Of a stretch of 64,000 bases of DNA, positions 12,946 to 25,935 are shown one piece after another (position 1 is the first letter of the stretch; every line of letters starts with the position of its first letter). Position numbers and translations under genes: made by a program. Source of the stretch: Hemibagrus wyckioides (lineage: Eukaryota; Chordata; Actinopteri; Siluriformes; Bagridae); the NCBI RefSeq assembly GCF_019097595.1, contig NC_080719.1, positions 11,631,001 through 11,695,000 of the forward strand, read 5' to 3'. The notes beneath the pieces were generated by a model. The model searched no databases and was not told the origin of the DNA. It saw only the letters and a program-made list of their open reading frames with translations.

Positions 12946-13189
12946 ACTCACATACCACACACAATGAACCCTCAATGTCTCTAATCCATTAACCCCCAAT
13001 GTCTGATTCACACATTTTCCTTTTCTCTTTTTTTGATCAGGATGTTAAACATGGTAAAGAACTGCAACTGAAAACAAAAGGACCCTTAACTTTTACCAGT
13101 TTATAATGTTAGCTGCACACAATAAAAATATTTGAGGGCATCTGATGGAACATTGATGGTGCATATTTATTGAAATTTTAAAAATTGCT

Positions 13190-13460
13190 TCCCAGTTCAA
13201 TCCTGAACTTGTGTTTTTTTCTGTCAGGTGTTCCTTGTTCTCTTCATTGTTTTCCTTCTGGTTCTTTGGTTTCCTCCCACTTTCCAAACACATGTTAACA
13301 GGTATATTGGCTAGAATCAATTGCCCCTAAGAGTGAATGAGTGTGTGTGAGATGAAGTGGTATACCATCCAGCCTCATGCTCAGTGATCTGAGACACAGG
13401 GGATAGACTCTGGATCCAATGCAACCCTGAACAGGATAAAGAGCAGTTACACATCAAACA
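13190..13460 (+). mobile_element. decayed interspersed repeat of the teleost tRNA-SINE-like type
   Basis: It begins with a B-box-like AGTTCAATCCTGA and runs through segments I recognise from a very common fish repeat: GGTTTCCTCCCACTTTCCAA, an AATTGCCCCTAAG-like block, and an ending near AACAGGATAAAGAGCAGTTAC. Related pieces in this window lie at 30835-30955 (reverse), 39790-39990 and 42455-42595. The exact family name is uncertain. Confidence 0.6.
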
Positions 13461-13814
13461 CACAAAGTTCCTCTTAATTTCTGCTGTTTGTTGCAGACAA
13501 ATTCACAATTTGCATAAACCCAATGGATGGAAATGTCACTGTGGGTTCTCGCTGAGATTTTTAAGGAAGCTGTCAGTTTCTTTCACTTGAAGTTGATTGA
13601 TGGTGGGAGGGAAACCCAGCTCACAGCCCGATACATCACTCAGGAATCAGAGTAGGAAGTAAAGAAAAGAAATTGGGACTGCACTCAGTCCTCTGGAAAT
13701 GTTAACCATGTACACACTGTCCTCTTTTTACATAAACTCATTTAGACATGATGCTCTCAGCTGAAACAAGAGCAGAAAATGAAGACATAAACATCAATAA
13801 AGATGCAAACTGGA

Positions 13815-13866
13815 ATGTACATTTACATTAATGGCATTTGGCAGGCACCTTTTTCCAGAGTGAATG
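13815..13866 (-). mobile_element. fragment of a tRNA-derived SINE tail
   Basis: ACATTTACATTAATGGCATT followed by TGGCAG and CCAGAG matches the 3' part of the SINE seen more completely at 36463-36620. Only about 50 bp are left. Confidence 0.5.
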
Positions 13867-14935
13867 AAAACAAAAATACACAAAAGTAGGAATGAATCAA
13901 AATCATTCTGGTGTGGTGTGAGTATAGAAATTATTATACAGCAAACTGAAATATTGCATGAAATTATGATGAATAATATTATGAAATATCAATATCATTA
14001 ATACAGATCAGGCTATATAGCTGAAAATAAAGTACAATTAATTAAAATACTTGGCTGCAATTATTAATATGCAAATATTTATTAAAGTAACATACTGTAT
14101 ATGTTTTATACAAATTAGGATATCACAAATAAAACCTGTAAAATATTAAAATAAAATGCCTACACAAGTAAATATCTATTTGATTTATTTAGCTATTTTA
14201 GGTTTTTGTTTCACTATTTCAATAAATCATTTTAATTTATTAATGTATAAAAAATAAATAGAATGAAAAAAGACATTATTCCATATTACATTTTATGGTA
14301 AATATGCAATAAATCAAATCAGTCAGTAATCAATTCAGTTCCTTTTGCTATTGTCGCTCTATGAAATGGATTATCATTAGTATTGTTATTATTTTTATTA
14401 TTACAATTTTTCCTTAAAATAAATATTTTTAAAGTCGTATCTAACGTCACACTGATGTTTTCGTAAGTCTCCAAAAACGTATATACACCACTATTCCGCA
14501 CGTTTCACTGGTGCTAATCGCTTCCTCCGAACTCAAACACTCGCAGTGACATGCTGTGTCGCTGTACATTTGTTTTTCTTTCCTCACAAAAAAATTATCT
14601 AAAGCTAATACACAGAAAGAGCAAACTACCAGCAGGCAAAGACTTTCAGCCTCATAATGAGCCTCTTTGTTTGAAATTTCCTGACAGGTGACGAGCAGTG
14701 AGACAGCACATTTCGTCAAAAAGATTTTTGGTCTCGGTTCAACCCTTAGAAGGTTTCATAAAATCACCTGCGGGAGAAACTATCTTGACAGCTCAAACAC
14801 ACACACACACACACACACAGTGGCTGCCATCTCAGATTGGCATTAATCTACACTCTGAGAAATATAACCAAAAAATTAAGCGCCAACCTAATAATAACAC
14901 AAACATCTAATAACAAATTTATAAATACACATACA
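13867..14935. other. AT-rich intergenic DNA
   Basis: No gene recognised. It contains long A/T stretches (13920-14440) and a CA microsatellite at 14794-14819. Confidence 0.5.
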
Positions 14936-15480
14936 GTGTATCACGACTGGCACTGTATAGGGCTGTATTGCCACAGACCTGTCAGAGTATCCATCCTGAA
15001 CCCTGTCCACCACCAAAAGCACCTACAAAAAGCATGTGAGCATCAGAATTGGTCCAGTGAAGAAGGTGGTCTGGTCTGATAAAACACATTTTCTTTCACA
15101 TCACATGGTTGGCCAGGGTGTGTGAGTCGCTTACCTGGGAGATGGCACCAGGTTGCAACATGGAAAGAAAGCAAGCTGGCATAGACATAATGATGCTCTT
15201 AACAATGTTGGCATTCATGTGAATGTTACTTTGACATGTACCACCTGGTTCAGAAATGGTTTGAGGAACATGACAAAGAGTTCAAGGTGTTGACTTGGCC
15301 TTCAAGTTCCCCAGATCTCAATCTGAAAGACATGCTGGACAAACAAGTCTGATCCATGGAGGCCCCACCTCACAACTTTAAGGGATCTGCTGGTAACCAT
15401 TTAACCTTTTACCTGCTGCTAAGATACCACACCACAACTTCAGAGGTTTTACACAGTCTATGAAATGTTTCTGTATATGT
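14936..15480 (+). mobile_element. decayed Tc1/mariner-type transposase fossil
   Basis: The plus strand in shifting frames resembles the central and C-terminal parts of a fish Tc1-like transposase: a Trp-Ser-Asp block near 15070, a Gly-Asp/Met-Ala-Pro block near 15135, a Phe-Glu-Glu-His block near 15262 and Ser-Pro-Asp-Leu-Asn near 15310. Frameshifts and stops are frequent. The part that should hold the middle catalytic Asp is missing between about 15245 and 15250, so the copy is dead. A minus-strand relative lies at 41280-41720. Confidence 0.7.
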
Positions 15481-16202
15481 ACAAATTTTGGCATGAAAAT
15501 CTATGCTCCCTATTGATGCCAATTTTGATAGTTATTAGATATATATTATTATTTTTCCAGACTATTTAAAGAACACTAAACCTGGTGAAAGATTTAAATA
15601 TGACCTCCTCAACACCACTCATTTTCCTGTTTTTATTTTATTATTTTATTCTCCGGTGGTGTGTAATTCCACGTGAACGCCTTTCAGTGTGTTGTCATTT
15701 TTCATTCAGAACTTCAAACGAAACTTACGAGGAAATGGCCACAGAGCCAGAGGTAACTGGAGATGTTTTCACACACACACACACACACACACAAATACCC
15801 TCAGAGCTTCGTGAGAAAGCAATGGCGTTGAAGACGAACTTACAGCGAAAGAAAATTCCGGCATTGTTGCTATGTGTGAACTTTTACGTTTAGCTACTTA
15901 AATTCATTCCCTTTTTGCTCACAAATTTTAAATATTATAAAATATTATAAAATAGGCTCACTACTAGTGTACTTTAAACATTAAAGCTATGCTTTTGCCT
16001 AGAAATATGTCTTTCACTATCAAAAAACTAAAATACACTTATTTTATGTATATTGCATGCAAATCCTTAAAGATTCCTTTCTCTTCAAAACATTGCTATA
16101 TCTGTTTAGATAAGGCACTCAGAAGGCTATTTTTTAGACCATGCCCTCAGAAAGAATTAACCTTCCCACCCAGCCCCAAGGAGGAGGATCCATAACCCAC
16201 CA
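15481..16202. other. intergenic DNA
   Basis: No gene recognised; a CA microsatellite lies at 15767-15793. Confidence 0.5.
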
Positions 16203-16890
16203 TACTGAATCTCTTGCTCTTCATGTCTGTACGTTGCACCAGGAATACATTTCACTGCTCAGCACAGTCACTACCACATTTCCAGTTGTACTGAGGATCC
16301 TTGGTGCACACCTGTGACCCACAGATCTCCTGGACTGAGAGAGAAACTCACCTGCTGGTAGTCTACTGCCACTGGCAGCATTCATTTCAGGTGATGAAAC
16401 CAACTCCAAGGTGGAAATTCCCTGGAGTACCTGGGTTTTAAGGAAATGTATAACAAAGCTAACCCAAGCGTCCTTCCTCCTTACGATCTTTATAACTGCA
16501 TAACTTTATAACTATAGGGCTCAGCGGGTGCCCACTCACAACTATATCTACCTTCTTACTGCCAAAGAAAGTCAAGCCAATGATGAACATGTTGAGGAGG
16601 CCCTGAAACAAGGATATATACACTACATACCTCAACTTAAGAAGAAAGGGGGTGGTCCTTGTATTGATTACCTTTGACTGAACCAAATTGCTGTCAAGAA
16701 CTGAGAGAGATGAATGGACTTTAGCACAACTTCTGGTCACTTTGAGTACTACATGATGTCATAATGGCTCTCTTGCACTGCACAGGTGTTCCCCAGTTTC
16801 ATTAATGAACTTCTGAGACATGCTGGACAAATTTGTCATTGACATCAATGACGTATTGAATTACACGTCCTATCCAAAAAAAATGACCTC
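16203..16890 (+). mobile_element. Ty3/gypsy-like retrotransposon pol fossil
   Basis: In changing plus-strand frames, translation shows the spacer and start of a Ty3/gypsy reverse transcriptase: a Leu-Thr-Ala-Lys-Glu-Ser then Glu-Glu-Ala-Leu-Lys-Gln-Gly-Tyr-Ile block around 16555-16620, a Pro-Cys-Ile-Asp-Tyr block near 16655, a Leu-Asn-Gln block near 16680, and Phe-Ile-Asn-Glu-Leu-Leu-Arg near 16796. It is interrupted by stops and frameshifts and truncated on both sides. No LTRs are visible. Confidence 0.7.
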
Positions 16891-17048
16891 AACCATGTGA
16901 AAGGTTAAAGGTTTTGGCTCATGCCTGTGAAAATCATTCCTTCGTCCAGTAAAAGTAAGGAAAACAAAACTTTTTTTTTTACACTATTGTATAGAAATGA
17001 ACACCAGGAACAACGGAGCGATTGGATCCTAAGAAAATGTGTGGGGAG

Positions 17049-17111
17049 TTTTATTATTGTTATTATTATTATTATTATAATAATAATTATTATTATTATT
17101 ATTAATATTAT
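17049..17111. repeat. ATT/AAT microsatellite with self-complementary halves
   Basis: An ATT run passes into AATAAT and back to ATT, so the segment can fold on itself. Confidence 0.9.
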
Positions 17112-17124
17112 GTATTTTTCAGTC

Positions 17125-17345
17125 ATTATGACTGTATTTCCTGTGCGTTTCCTGACGAGCTGGGAACGAGTGATAAAACCCAGTGTTCCTTTAATGACGG
17201 CTTTGCCTCAGTGATTAGCAAATCACAATCACACACAATAGTGAACAGCCAAGCTGCCCTGCTCAATTAGCTCCTGTTTCCTCTTTTCATACAGGATGAA
17301 TTGGAGCTTAAAATCAAAGAGCTGTAATGCCTCGTCACCAGACAC
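17125..17345. other. unique island, possible conserved non-coding element
   Basis: A non-repetitive block of about 220 bp directly after the ATT repeat and before a CA repeat (17359-17377). It includes a CTCAATTAGCTCC homeobox-type core near 17262 and a GATTAGCAAATCAC stretch near 17212. No protein signature. Function is inference. Confidence 0.25.
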
Positions 17346-20300
17346 CAATCCCACTTGCCCACACACACACACACACCTGACCCAGCAAATTGGACTTTCC
17401 TGGAGTCTTAGACAGTTTACAGCCATCTTAGTTCACTTGAAAGGAAACTTGGAGGTGGGGTTGTTAGAGTGTGGAAACACTGACAATAAAGTTTTCTGTT
17501 TCCCATCAAGGAAACTCGATAAGTGGAGAAACGCCCGTGGGCATCTTTACATGGCATACAGTTTCCTCTGTATCACTACATTTGTGCATGTGCGTGCGTG
17601 CGTGTGTGTGTGTGTGTGTTTAAATGTTTGTATCTCTTCTTTAGCTTCTCTTGCATTTCTTTATATAATTGTATTACACAACAGCAAACATTTTCGTGTC
17701 TATAAAACCTGCCAAGCGAAAATTACGAGCCATCTGCAGATAAGAGATTAAATCAGACTGATAAGCATTTTTATAAAGCCTGTGGACATTAGTGCAATAG
17801 CACAGTCATTAAATGGTAATAAAATTCTAATCACGGCTAAATTGGTCTATAAAAATGTTGTTGCAATGCTGAACAAGGAAGAAATTGGAGTTTGCTAGGA
17901 AGGAAATTGAGGGTATGAAAACTTCAGAAATATCTACTTCTGATTATATGAATTGCATCCCATGTGCTCCAAAATTACGGTCACCCTTCAGAAAAATCAA
18001 TGCACATCAAATCCTACTCAAACCCTGAACCCTGTTGCTTTTTGTTGTGAAAGGTTTCATGTATTCATGTATTTAGTGAAACTAAATACTTAATTCCATT
18101 TAACGGTTATGTGCAGTCAACAACCCAACACAGTTAACAGCCAATAAGAGAAAAATTGTAGCGAGGTGTGGACTAGCTTGAGGAACTTGTCTTCATGCAG
18201 AGTTTTATTTCTACACCTGACTCATCTAGTATACCCACATCCAACTTTATCCCACCAAATTTGGGAAAATGAAAAGGTCAATTCTGTATAGAAAAAATGG
18301 GATGCTAGGAAGTCATGAAAAATACATAATTAAACATCTGCTTGAGTGAGGTCAGAACTCCATCTTTACTTCAACAATAAATTACAAATTTAAAAATTTA
18401 GAGATCTCATTTAGAGATCTTCCAATATGTTAGCCACACATTTTCTACATCTCACAGGAAGAAAAGATTGCCATAAAGGAAAACAGATACAGTGGACTGA
18501 ACCCCCATGACTCATAATGAGCTATAAAATTGAGGATACTCAGAAACTCCCGGAAATATACCGTAACTCTGCAAAGAATGTGAACAAACAGAGTATGAAG
18601 CCTGTTCTAGACATCAGGCTGTCTCATGATGAAGTGTGCATAAAAAGTCTTTAAGAGTGCACACTAATGAGAGTATGATGTGTTCCTCACACGGAGATTA
18701 CAACATATTTGCCATTTCAGCCCTCACAAGCATCACAGGACGTCCAGAGATGTTTTTCCCATCATGCCCCTTCTTATTGTGCACTAAGAAAGTACAATGA
18801 TCTTGTTAGTGTGCACTAATAAAGTGCACCTTACTCTGGGGGCAGTAACAGGCTTCAAAAGGGCTCGTGCCAAATTCATGTTATATTCCTGCGGAGTGTG
18901 TGGAGTGTGAAACAGATTCTTCACACATCTTGAGACAAGTTATTTGGGGTTTGGGGGGATTTTTTGTTTCAAAAGCAAGTCTGCCATCTTCTGGACGAAT
19001 GGAGAAAGAGTCATGTGGAATATTTTACCTTTCTGTAACGTGCACTAGTGGAAAATATGTTGAACATCTGTGTTACAGAATCAAGATTCTCAAAACTCTT
19101 CATTAGAACTGAATCGAATGCAAAATGATTCTTTCCAACATGAATGATTCTGCATTTGATTCAGATTCTCTATAACAAATCCTGATTCTTAACTGATTTT
19201 CAAGTGGGAGGTGCCTTGAAAGTCAGCCACACCTACTCCATTAATTGTGGTGCGTTCTCTGACATAACAGAAGAAATGGAGCCAAGTGCAGCAGGACAGA
19301 TGTATTTAGTTGCATTAAAAAGCTGACAAATTTATTATCCTGTATATGATGCCTTAAAGCACACTAACATCACATATAATTTCCTACATCATTATTCTCA
19401 AAAACATCCCAAAAATCTAACAGTTGACAAATATATTTAAATATAAATGTAATTTATTGAAGAAATACTCATTATGAATAAATTGTACTGAAGAGTATTT
19501 TAATAAGCGTCCTGTGAACATGGCATTTAAGCTTTTCGGATGGTAAATTGCACTCTCTGCCAAATTTCTACACCATTTTTTTTTCATTATTATAATAATA
19601 CATTACACTTACTTTTATATGGAATTAGATTTCATAGATGTTTTAATAATGAGGATATTTATATGGCAGAAAGTGGAAAGAGAAGATTGGAAAATGAAGC
19701 CTTGTCACTTAGCCGTGATGTTAGCTGTTTAATCTGCTGCTCAGATTGATGGAACGAAGGCACAATAGTGATTTACTTTAAATGGCTTCTTCCAATAGAC
19801 AGCCCAGTGAAAAACAAGACAGAAATCAGAAGCAAAAAAAAAGCATAAGCAGAAGAGAGATTATATATTCAAAAAATAAATAAATAAAAAAGGCATTCGA
19901 AACATCTGTAAATAGAAAATAAATATAACAAGGACCAGTGTAAAAAGAATGTGATTGAGCAGTAAATGTTTTGGAAAAATTACTTTTGATTTGATTCTCA
20001 TTTGCATTTGCAATAATGTTTTTGTTTTGTTTTGTTTTTTGTTTTTGGTAATTATTATTTATTGCTTGTGGATTTTACTATTTTATTTAAAACTTTGCAC
20101 AGAATTAACTCCATACTATATAACAAATCTTAATTTTGCATTTGATTTAGTTTCTCTGTAGCAATTCCTGATCATCAGAACGGATTCATTATGTTCATTA
20201 GAAAGAAAAAAAAAGAAAAAGAAATACATTTTTTATATTGTTCCATTTTTAAGTAAATTATGGACCTGAGTGGGACGGAAGGGTTGAGTGTTGATGGAGG

Positions 20301-20546
20301 GCTTCATGTGGACTAAGTGCTGTTTCATTTTATGTTTAGTCAGTATGAATTTGACAGAAGTGCTGGTAAACGAGTCATGTGTAATCCTTAGAGGAAAGTT
20401 CGACCACAACTCCACTGTCACGTCTCCAGCTGCTGTGAGGACAGGCCGAAAATATTCATTTAGCTCACAGAGTAAAATGTTCTTCTACTTGTCATTATCA
20501 TAAAAACATCTGTCAGTGTGGTGACTCTCTTACACAACAGCCATGT
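17346..20546. other. intergenic DNA, no gene recognised
   Basis: CA at 17359-17377 and GT at 17583-17620. A GATTC-rich stretch at about 19100-19200 resembles single decayed units of the 63-bp minisatellite. Nothing codes for a recognisable protein. Confidence 0.5.
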
Positions 20547-20790
20547 CACACACACACAACACACACACACACACACACATTATGTCATATTATACTGTAT
20601 TTTAAACAAATTTTAACAAACAAGTAGATTTTGAAAAATATATTAAGTTAATAAAATATTCATAATGAGACAAGCATCCACACAACACACACACATACAC
20701 AAACACCTACATACACAGGTGGCCTGCAGTTCTCCTAGTTGAACACAAGATGATGTAGTAGTCTTTTAAATGCTTGCCACTGACTGATGC

Positions 20791-20824
<34 letters not shown>

Positions 20825-21055
20825 TGTGTGTATGCTCATCTAAGTGGTTGGTTTAATTAGAAACAGACACAGACACACACACACACATATTTTGTGGCTG
20901 TCAGCATGTGTTTCTGTGTCAATTTCGATGACTCCAATGTGTCTGTAATTCAAATTTCATCATGGATCAAAGCAGCAGAGAAATATAACACAAACCCTGC
21001 TCCTGTTCTGTTTCTGCTCTTTACTGTCAGTGTGTGTGTGTGTGTGTGTGTGTGT
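20547..21055. repeat. cluster of CA/GT microsatellites
   Basis: CA at 20547-20580, GT at 20792-20832, CA at 20874-20888 and GT at 21029-21055. Opposite orientations on one strand could pair. Confidence 0.9.
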
Positions 21056-21197
21056 ATGATGAACAATGATTTAGTAACTTTATTAACTTTTAAAGCACTG
21101 TCAGGGTCTAGGTGTATGATAGAGTGTCCAACTGAAATGGATGCTCTACTGTATCTCACTAGCTGTGTATTTCACCATAATCATATGCTCTTTAAAT

Positions 21198-21231
<34 letters not shown>

Positions 21232-21239
21232 TTTCTTTC
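21198..21239. repeat. (TTTC)n microsatellite
   Basis: About ten TTTC units, followed by a T/A-rich low-complexity stretch to about 21360. Confidence 0.95.
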
Positions 21240-21578
21240 ATAATGTATTTGTTTATTTATTTTCTTTTATATATCTATTTTTCTATATATAAAAAAAAAT
21301 ATATCTATTTTTTTTATATATCTATTTATTTTCAAAATCTTTTATTATTTGTTTTTAATTAACATAATTTTGTTCTTTAGTTCTCTTTTTTTCTTCTGTA
21401 TATTTTTTGTCAGCACTTGTTTCAGAAGACAGCAAGAGCTGTGTAAAATGTCATTGATATAGTTTAATGTAACTGCACAGTGGAAATAGAAATTCGATCA
21501 TCAACATCTTTTCACCTATAAACTTTTACAAAGTAGGAAATTGGAAGGACAGAGGATAAATGTCAAAATTTGTTTTAT

Positions 21579-21664
21579 CCTTCCTTCCTTCCTTCCTTCC
21601 TTCCTTCCTTCCTTCCTTCCTTCCTTCCTTCCTTCCTCTTCCAATAGGTAGATAGATAGATAGA
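21579..21664. repeat. (TTCC)n then (GATA)n compound microsatellite
   Basis: About 15 TTCC units to 21637, then a short spacer and GATA repeats from about 21647. Confidence 0.95.
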
Positions 21665-23394
21665 TACATACATACACAACCAAACCCAGTCACAGCATCA
21701 CCTCTGGAGTTCAGAGTTTCACCAATTTCAAGAATGTAAAAAACTCCAGTCTGTCTCAACATGTTGAATCCTGCCTGCGCTGCAGAGACAGAGTCTGGAT
21801 TTGGGGAAAAGAACAACACTGAACCAGGATTAGTCTAATTGTGTGTTCAGTGGGATACACTGTGTACAGTTATTAACTGAGCTGTTTGTATAACGACTGC
21901 TATTAACTGATTAAGTAGCAGGAGAATAAAATCCCAGACATGACGCTTATTTCACTGTTTTGATTGGCTTATTTCATCAGATTTTTTAAACATGATACAT
22001 ATTTGCATATAGTCTGTCTTTCTGAGTGTTATGAGACTCGCTGTTTATGTGTCCCAGTGTAATATTTCCAGTTATTGAACTAATCTACTGCTAAACTAAG
22101 AAAAAATCAGAACCCCAGGAAGCTGTCTAATAACGTTATGAGCATAGTTTTAGCATTTAATATTGAGAGGTAAAGCTGTAACTTCAGCACATAAGAGCTT
22201 ACCCTTTGCGATTTCTCAGTAAGACAAATTACAAGTTTTATTTTTAAAATATGACTCTCTTATTGGTTGTTAACTGTATAATGATGTCTTATTAACTTAA
22301 AGGGTTAGGGTTAAATTAATGTGTACAGCTGCTATAACATAAGTACGAACCTCTTTCACTGTGTTCCTCTACATTTAATTTAACTATAAACAGATTAAAA
22401 TAAAAAGTGGCATATCTTTCTTTATATAGAAATGTAGTCTTTTGAATAAAACACTGAGGAAGAACTATTACAGTAATGTACTTACCAGCTGGGTGATAAA
22501 ACTGACTCCCTTGTGGTTTTTTACTATTTATTTATCATTCTGTGTTGTAACCAGAAGGAGGATATCTGGAGCGCCAACAGGGGCTAAAGTCCTGATGAGG
22601 ATCTCTGAACATGTATCCTTAAGATTAACAAACATTCATAGGATCTGTACTTCTGTAAAATCTGAGGTGACATCTGGACACAGCTCAGGTTAGCGAGTCG
22701 ATGTGTGAGGGCTCGGGTCTCATCAGGGTCCGTTGACAGTTTATCCACCGTACCGATGAACACACACAAACACATCAGTTCTCTCCATGTCGTGGTTTTC
22801 CTTCCTGCACCTCTGTGATTCATGGTTCTGTGATTTGTGGCTGAAAGAAAACTGCAAACTGCTGGAATTTTTATTTTGTTTAGACTCTTGTAAAAACCAT
22901 GTCTCCTCTGCGTTTGCTTGGTTATGTCTGTGGACCAAAGAACTCGGATTTATTCTCTTCTGGTTCTTCCCAGAATTTTTTTGTTTATATAACAAAGGAT
23001 TTTGTAATATATTTTTGTCAACCCAGTTTCACAGGAAAAAAAATGTCATCTACTGTACACTGTCATATAATCATGAAGTATCAGACTTTTTAACATTCTG
23101 CGGCAGTGTAATTTAACCACACCCACCTCTACCGCTGCTCTGTTTAAAAAGATTGATATATAAGAAAGCATTTTATTTCTTTGTTAAAATATTCAGTATA
23201 GCAAACTACACACGTGCAAAATTCTGCAGTTCACTCACACAGAAGTTACTGAAGTAACGCCTCATTTTTATGGCTTTTACTTGCTTTATTTTTTGACTTG
23301 TTTTTAGCTGTTCTTATTCCAACATGACTTTAATTTTGCCTTATTTCTATTTTATTGATTTTGCTTTGGCTTTCCTGTTTATTTTCTTGCTTTC
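21665..23394. other. intergenic DNA, no gene recognised
   Basis: Mostly unique AT-rich sequence. The segment 22560-22850 is less AT-rich and free of simple repeats but has no recognisable protein or RNA signature. Confidence 0.5.
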
Positions 23395-23462
<68 letters not shown>

Positions 23463-23611
23463 TTTTTGCTTATCTTTTTGTTTTCCTTTGTTCTTTGTTT
23501 GATTTCTCTTTCTTTTTTGTCATTTATTTTTGCATTTTCTTTTGTCTTATTTCTTTTAGCTTGTTCGTTTGACTATCAGACTTATCAAAGCTAGCTAGCT
23601 AGCTAGCTAGC

Positions 23612-23665
<54 letters not shown>
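23395..23665. repeat. (TATC)n ... (CTAG)n(GATA)n inverted microsatellite pair
   Basis: About 17 TATC units (23395-23461), a 127-bp T-rich spacer, then self-complementary CTAG repeats (23589-23614) running into about 13 GATA units. The TATC and GATA arms are reverse complements. Confidence 0.9.
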
Positions 23666-23692
23666 CTTTGTTCATCCCAAAGGGAAATTTAC
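23665..23692 (-). mobile_element. LINE-type 3' tail remnant joined to the GATA repeat
   Basis: Read on the minus strand this is GTAAATTTCCCTTTGGGATG, then AACAAAGT, then ATCT repeats. It nearly matches the plus-strand tail at 50762-50802, which also runs into ATCT repeats. Such tails are typical of fish non-LTR retrotransposon 3' ends; the family is not certain. Confidence 0.5.
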
Positions 23693-25654
23693 ACCAAAAG
23701 GAAATTTACAATAATAAGTTCCTCTTCTCTGCAAATACACATACATATTCGCGCAGTTTGAGAATACCTGCTCCATGAATCTAATCATATATTGATAACG
23801 CTCAAAAGTTGCACATGAGGTGTGCTATGCTCGATATGTTTAAAAACAAAAGATGAAAATGGTTCAATAATTAATTGATATGGTTCAATACTCAGTATTT
23901 ATTGGAACTTAATTAAACAACGCAGTGGTAGAGGCAAGCATAGAGTAAAGTATCAGAGGGAAAATCTGGTACACTGATATGTGGTGCATTACTTGTGACA
24001 CAACATTGCTATTAGTTGAAGCGGTCAGTTTTTTAGCTTAATTCACTTTTTGTAGTGCTGCAAAAAGTGTGATTTCCACTGACAAAAGAAAGCAAAATAG
24101 AAAATAAATGTTGAAAGTGAGTGATTAAAATATGTTAAACTAGCTTTTTAATTCATCGTTGAATCGTGTATTTCTTGGCAGCATTGTGTTCTATATGCTT
24201 TGGGCTTTCTGCTATTTGTGTGTTTTCTGTTTGCTCTTGGTGAGGGTTTGTTTAATTGCCAATGCTGTATTTCTGATCAACAAATGAAAAAGCTACACAA
24301 GCTGTTACATAACAATCAGACCTCTTAAGTTATTTGTTTGGTATTTTCGCTTTTTGGTTTGATTGATTATATGAAGTATGAAACCTAATTGAGAGTCAAA
24401 AATATGTGTGAAATTCTCTTTATGTCTCTTTATATATGATTTCAGTTGCATTCATATAAATTAGCTGACCTTGACCTTTGCCACAGATGTTTTTCCAAAG
24501 ACACGCCACATTGTTTTGGCGGATGTTGGATTTTTTTCAACCAAAAATCCTCCTGTTCAGCGTAATTAAAATTGCCCTGAGAAAGCCGATTCCCTCTCAC
24601 TCCAGCTGAGTTTATGGGGTTTATTACAATGTGAGGAAAGGTCAGATCCTGCTTTGCTTCTTTTAAGTTCACCTTGACATTAAAATGTTCCTTACCTCTG
24701 ACCTTCAGGGTCTTTGTGTGTGTTTCATGTGGATCATGTTGCAGAAGCATTTTGCCTGGATTTTCTGTGAAAGAATTTTTTGGAGAATCTAAGAAAAGAA
24801 TAATAATAAAATATCCATAAAGACTTGTTTTCTGTTTTTCATTCCTCCAAAATTCTGCCACATATTCGATCATCCAAGTGTCCTGAATCTAATCTAGTGT
24901 GTGTGTGTGTGTGTGTATGTGTGTGTTTGGGACATCATGGTTTGGTACTAAGTAACTCAAACCACATGGTGGATAAACTTCATACGCACAAAACATCATG
25001 ACTAAACATAACGTAAAGTTCAAACTAATAAATGTGCAAAAAAAAAAAACAACTTTCCACTAACTGTCCCCAGCATCGCTTTCACTGCAAAGGCAGGTGT
25101 GACTTGTTAACGTCCAGCAAGGTTTTCTAATGTTTTGTTGGTCAGCTATTCCACTTTAGCTTTTGTTTTGAATTGTTTGGGAGTTTTTTTGTGCTTTTTA
25201 CTCATTTCTTTTTAGTTGTGATTTATCTCTATAATTCTCTCTTTCTTTCATTTGTACTTTCAGAAAAAAAAATACAGTTTTTCTTTCTGTCTTTCTTTTT
25301 TCTTACCTTCTGTCTCTATCTATCTACTCTCACTGTTTGTCTACCGTTTTTCATATATTTCTTTATTTTATTTGTTCTTTTACCTGCTGTTTTATGTTCT
25401 CTGTCATTCACAGTGTACAGTTCAGATCAGTGTGTTAATGCTGATTCAGCATTTGTGAAGGTTATGAAGGTTACGTGTCTTCATTCTCCTCTTTACACCA
25501 GCGTGATTTAATGCCCTTCGTGAAGGAATTTTAATTAGGGTACTAAATTAGTGCCCTCCTGCACTTTAGGCAGCAGTTTGGGGAACAAACAGAGATGCTG
25601 AAACTTTGTCGTGATTTCAGAGGGACCGAGAATGTGGACACCCCCTGAGCTGCA
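23693..25654. other. intergenic DNA with a unique island at 24455-24720
   Basis: The segment 24455-24720 is complex, non-repetitive sequence with a 143-codon minus-strand open frame of no recognisable family. I read it as possible regulatory DNA, not a gene. GT repeats lie at 24899-24930. The rest is T-rich. Confidence 0.4.
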
Positions 25655-25935
25655 ATGTTTATGCACTTCTGTCTATCTGTATCATCTTCTGTCTCCTTGT
25701 TTTTCTGTCTGTCTATCTATCTGTTCTTCTGTCTGTCTGCCTCATTGTCTCACTGTCTGTCTCACCCTGTCTCTGTCTGTTTGTCTCTTGTCTCTCTTTC
25801 TGTCTGTCTGTTCTTCTGTTTGTCTCTCTATATATCAGTTTCTGTCTATCTCTCTCTCTGTCTTTCCACCAATTCAATTCACATTCCTCCATTTTCCCCA
25901 ATCTCTCTCTCTCTCTCTCCTTCTCTCTCTGAACT
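25655..25935. repeat. TCTG/TCTC/TATC pyrimidine-rich compound repeat
   Basis: Degenerate TCTG and TCTC units with short TATC tracts, nearly pure pyrimidine on the plus strand, ending in a CT run at about 25900-25932. Confidence 0.85.

Noticed and set aside
16203..16890. Active retrotransposon
   Set aside because: Several stops and frameshifts, both ends missing, no LTRs; only a pol relic.
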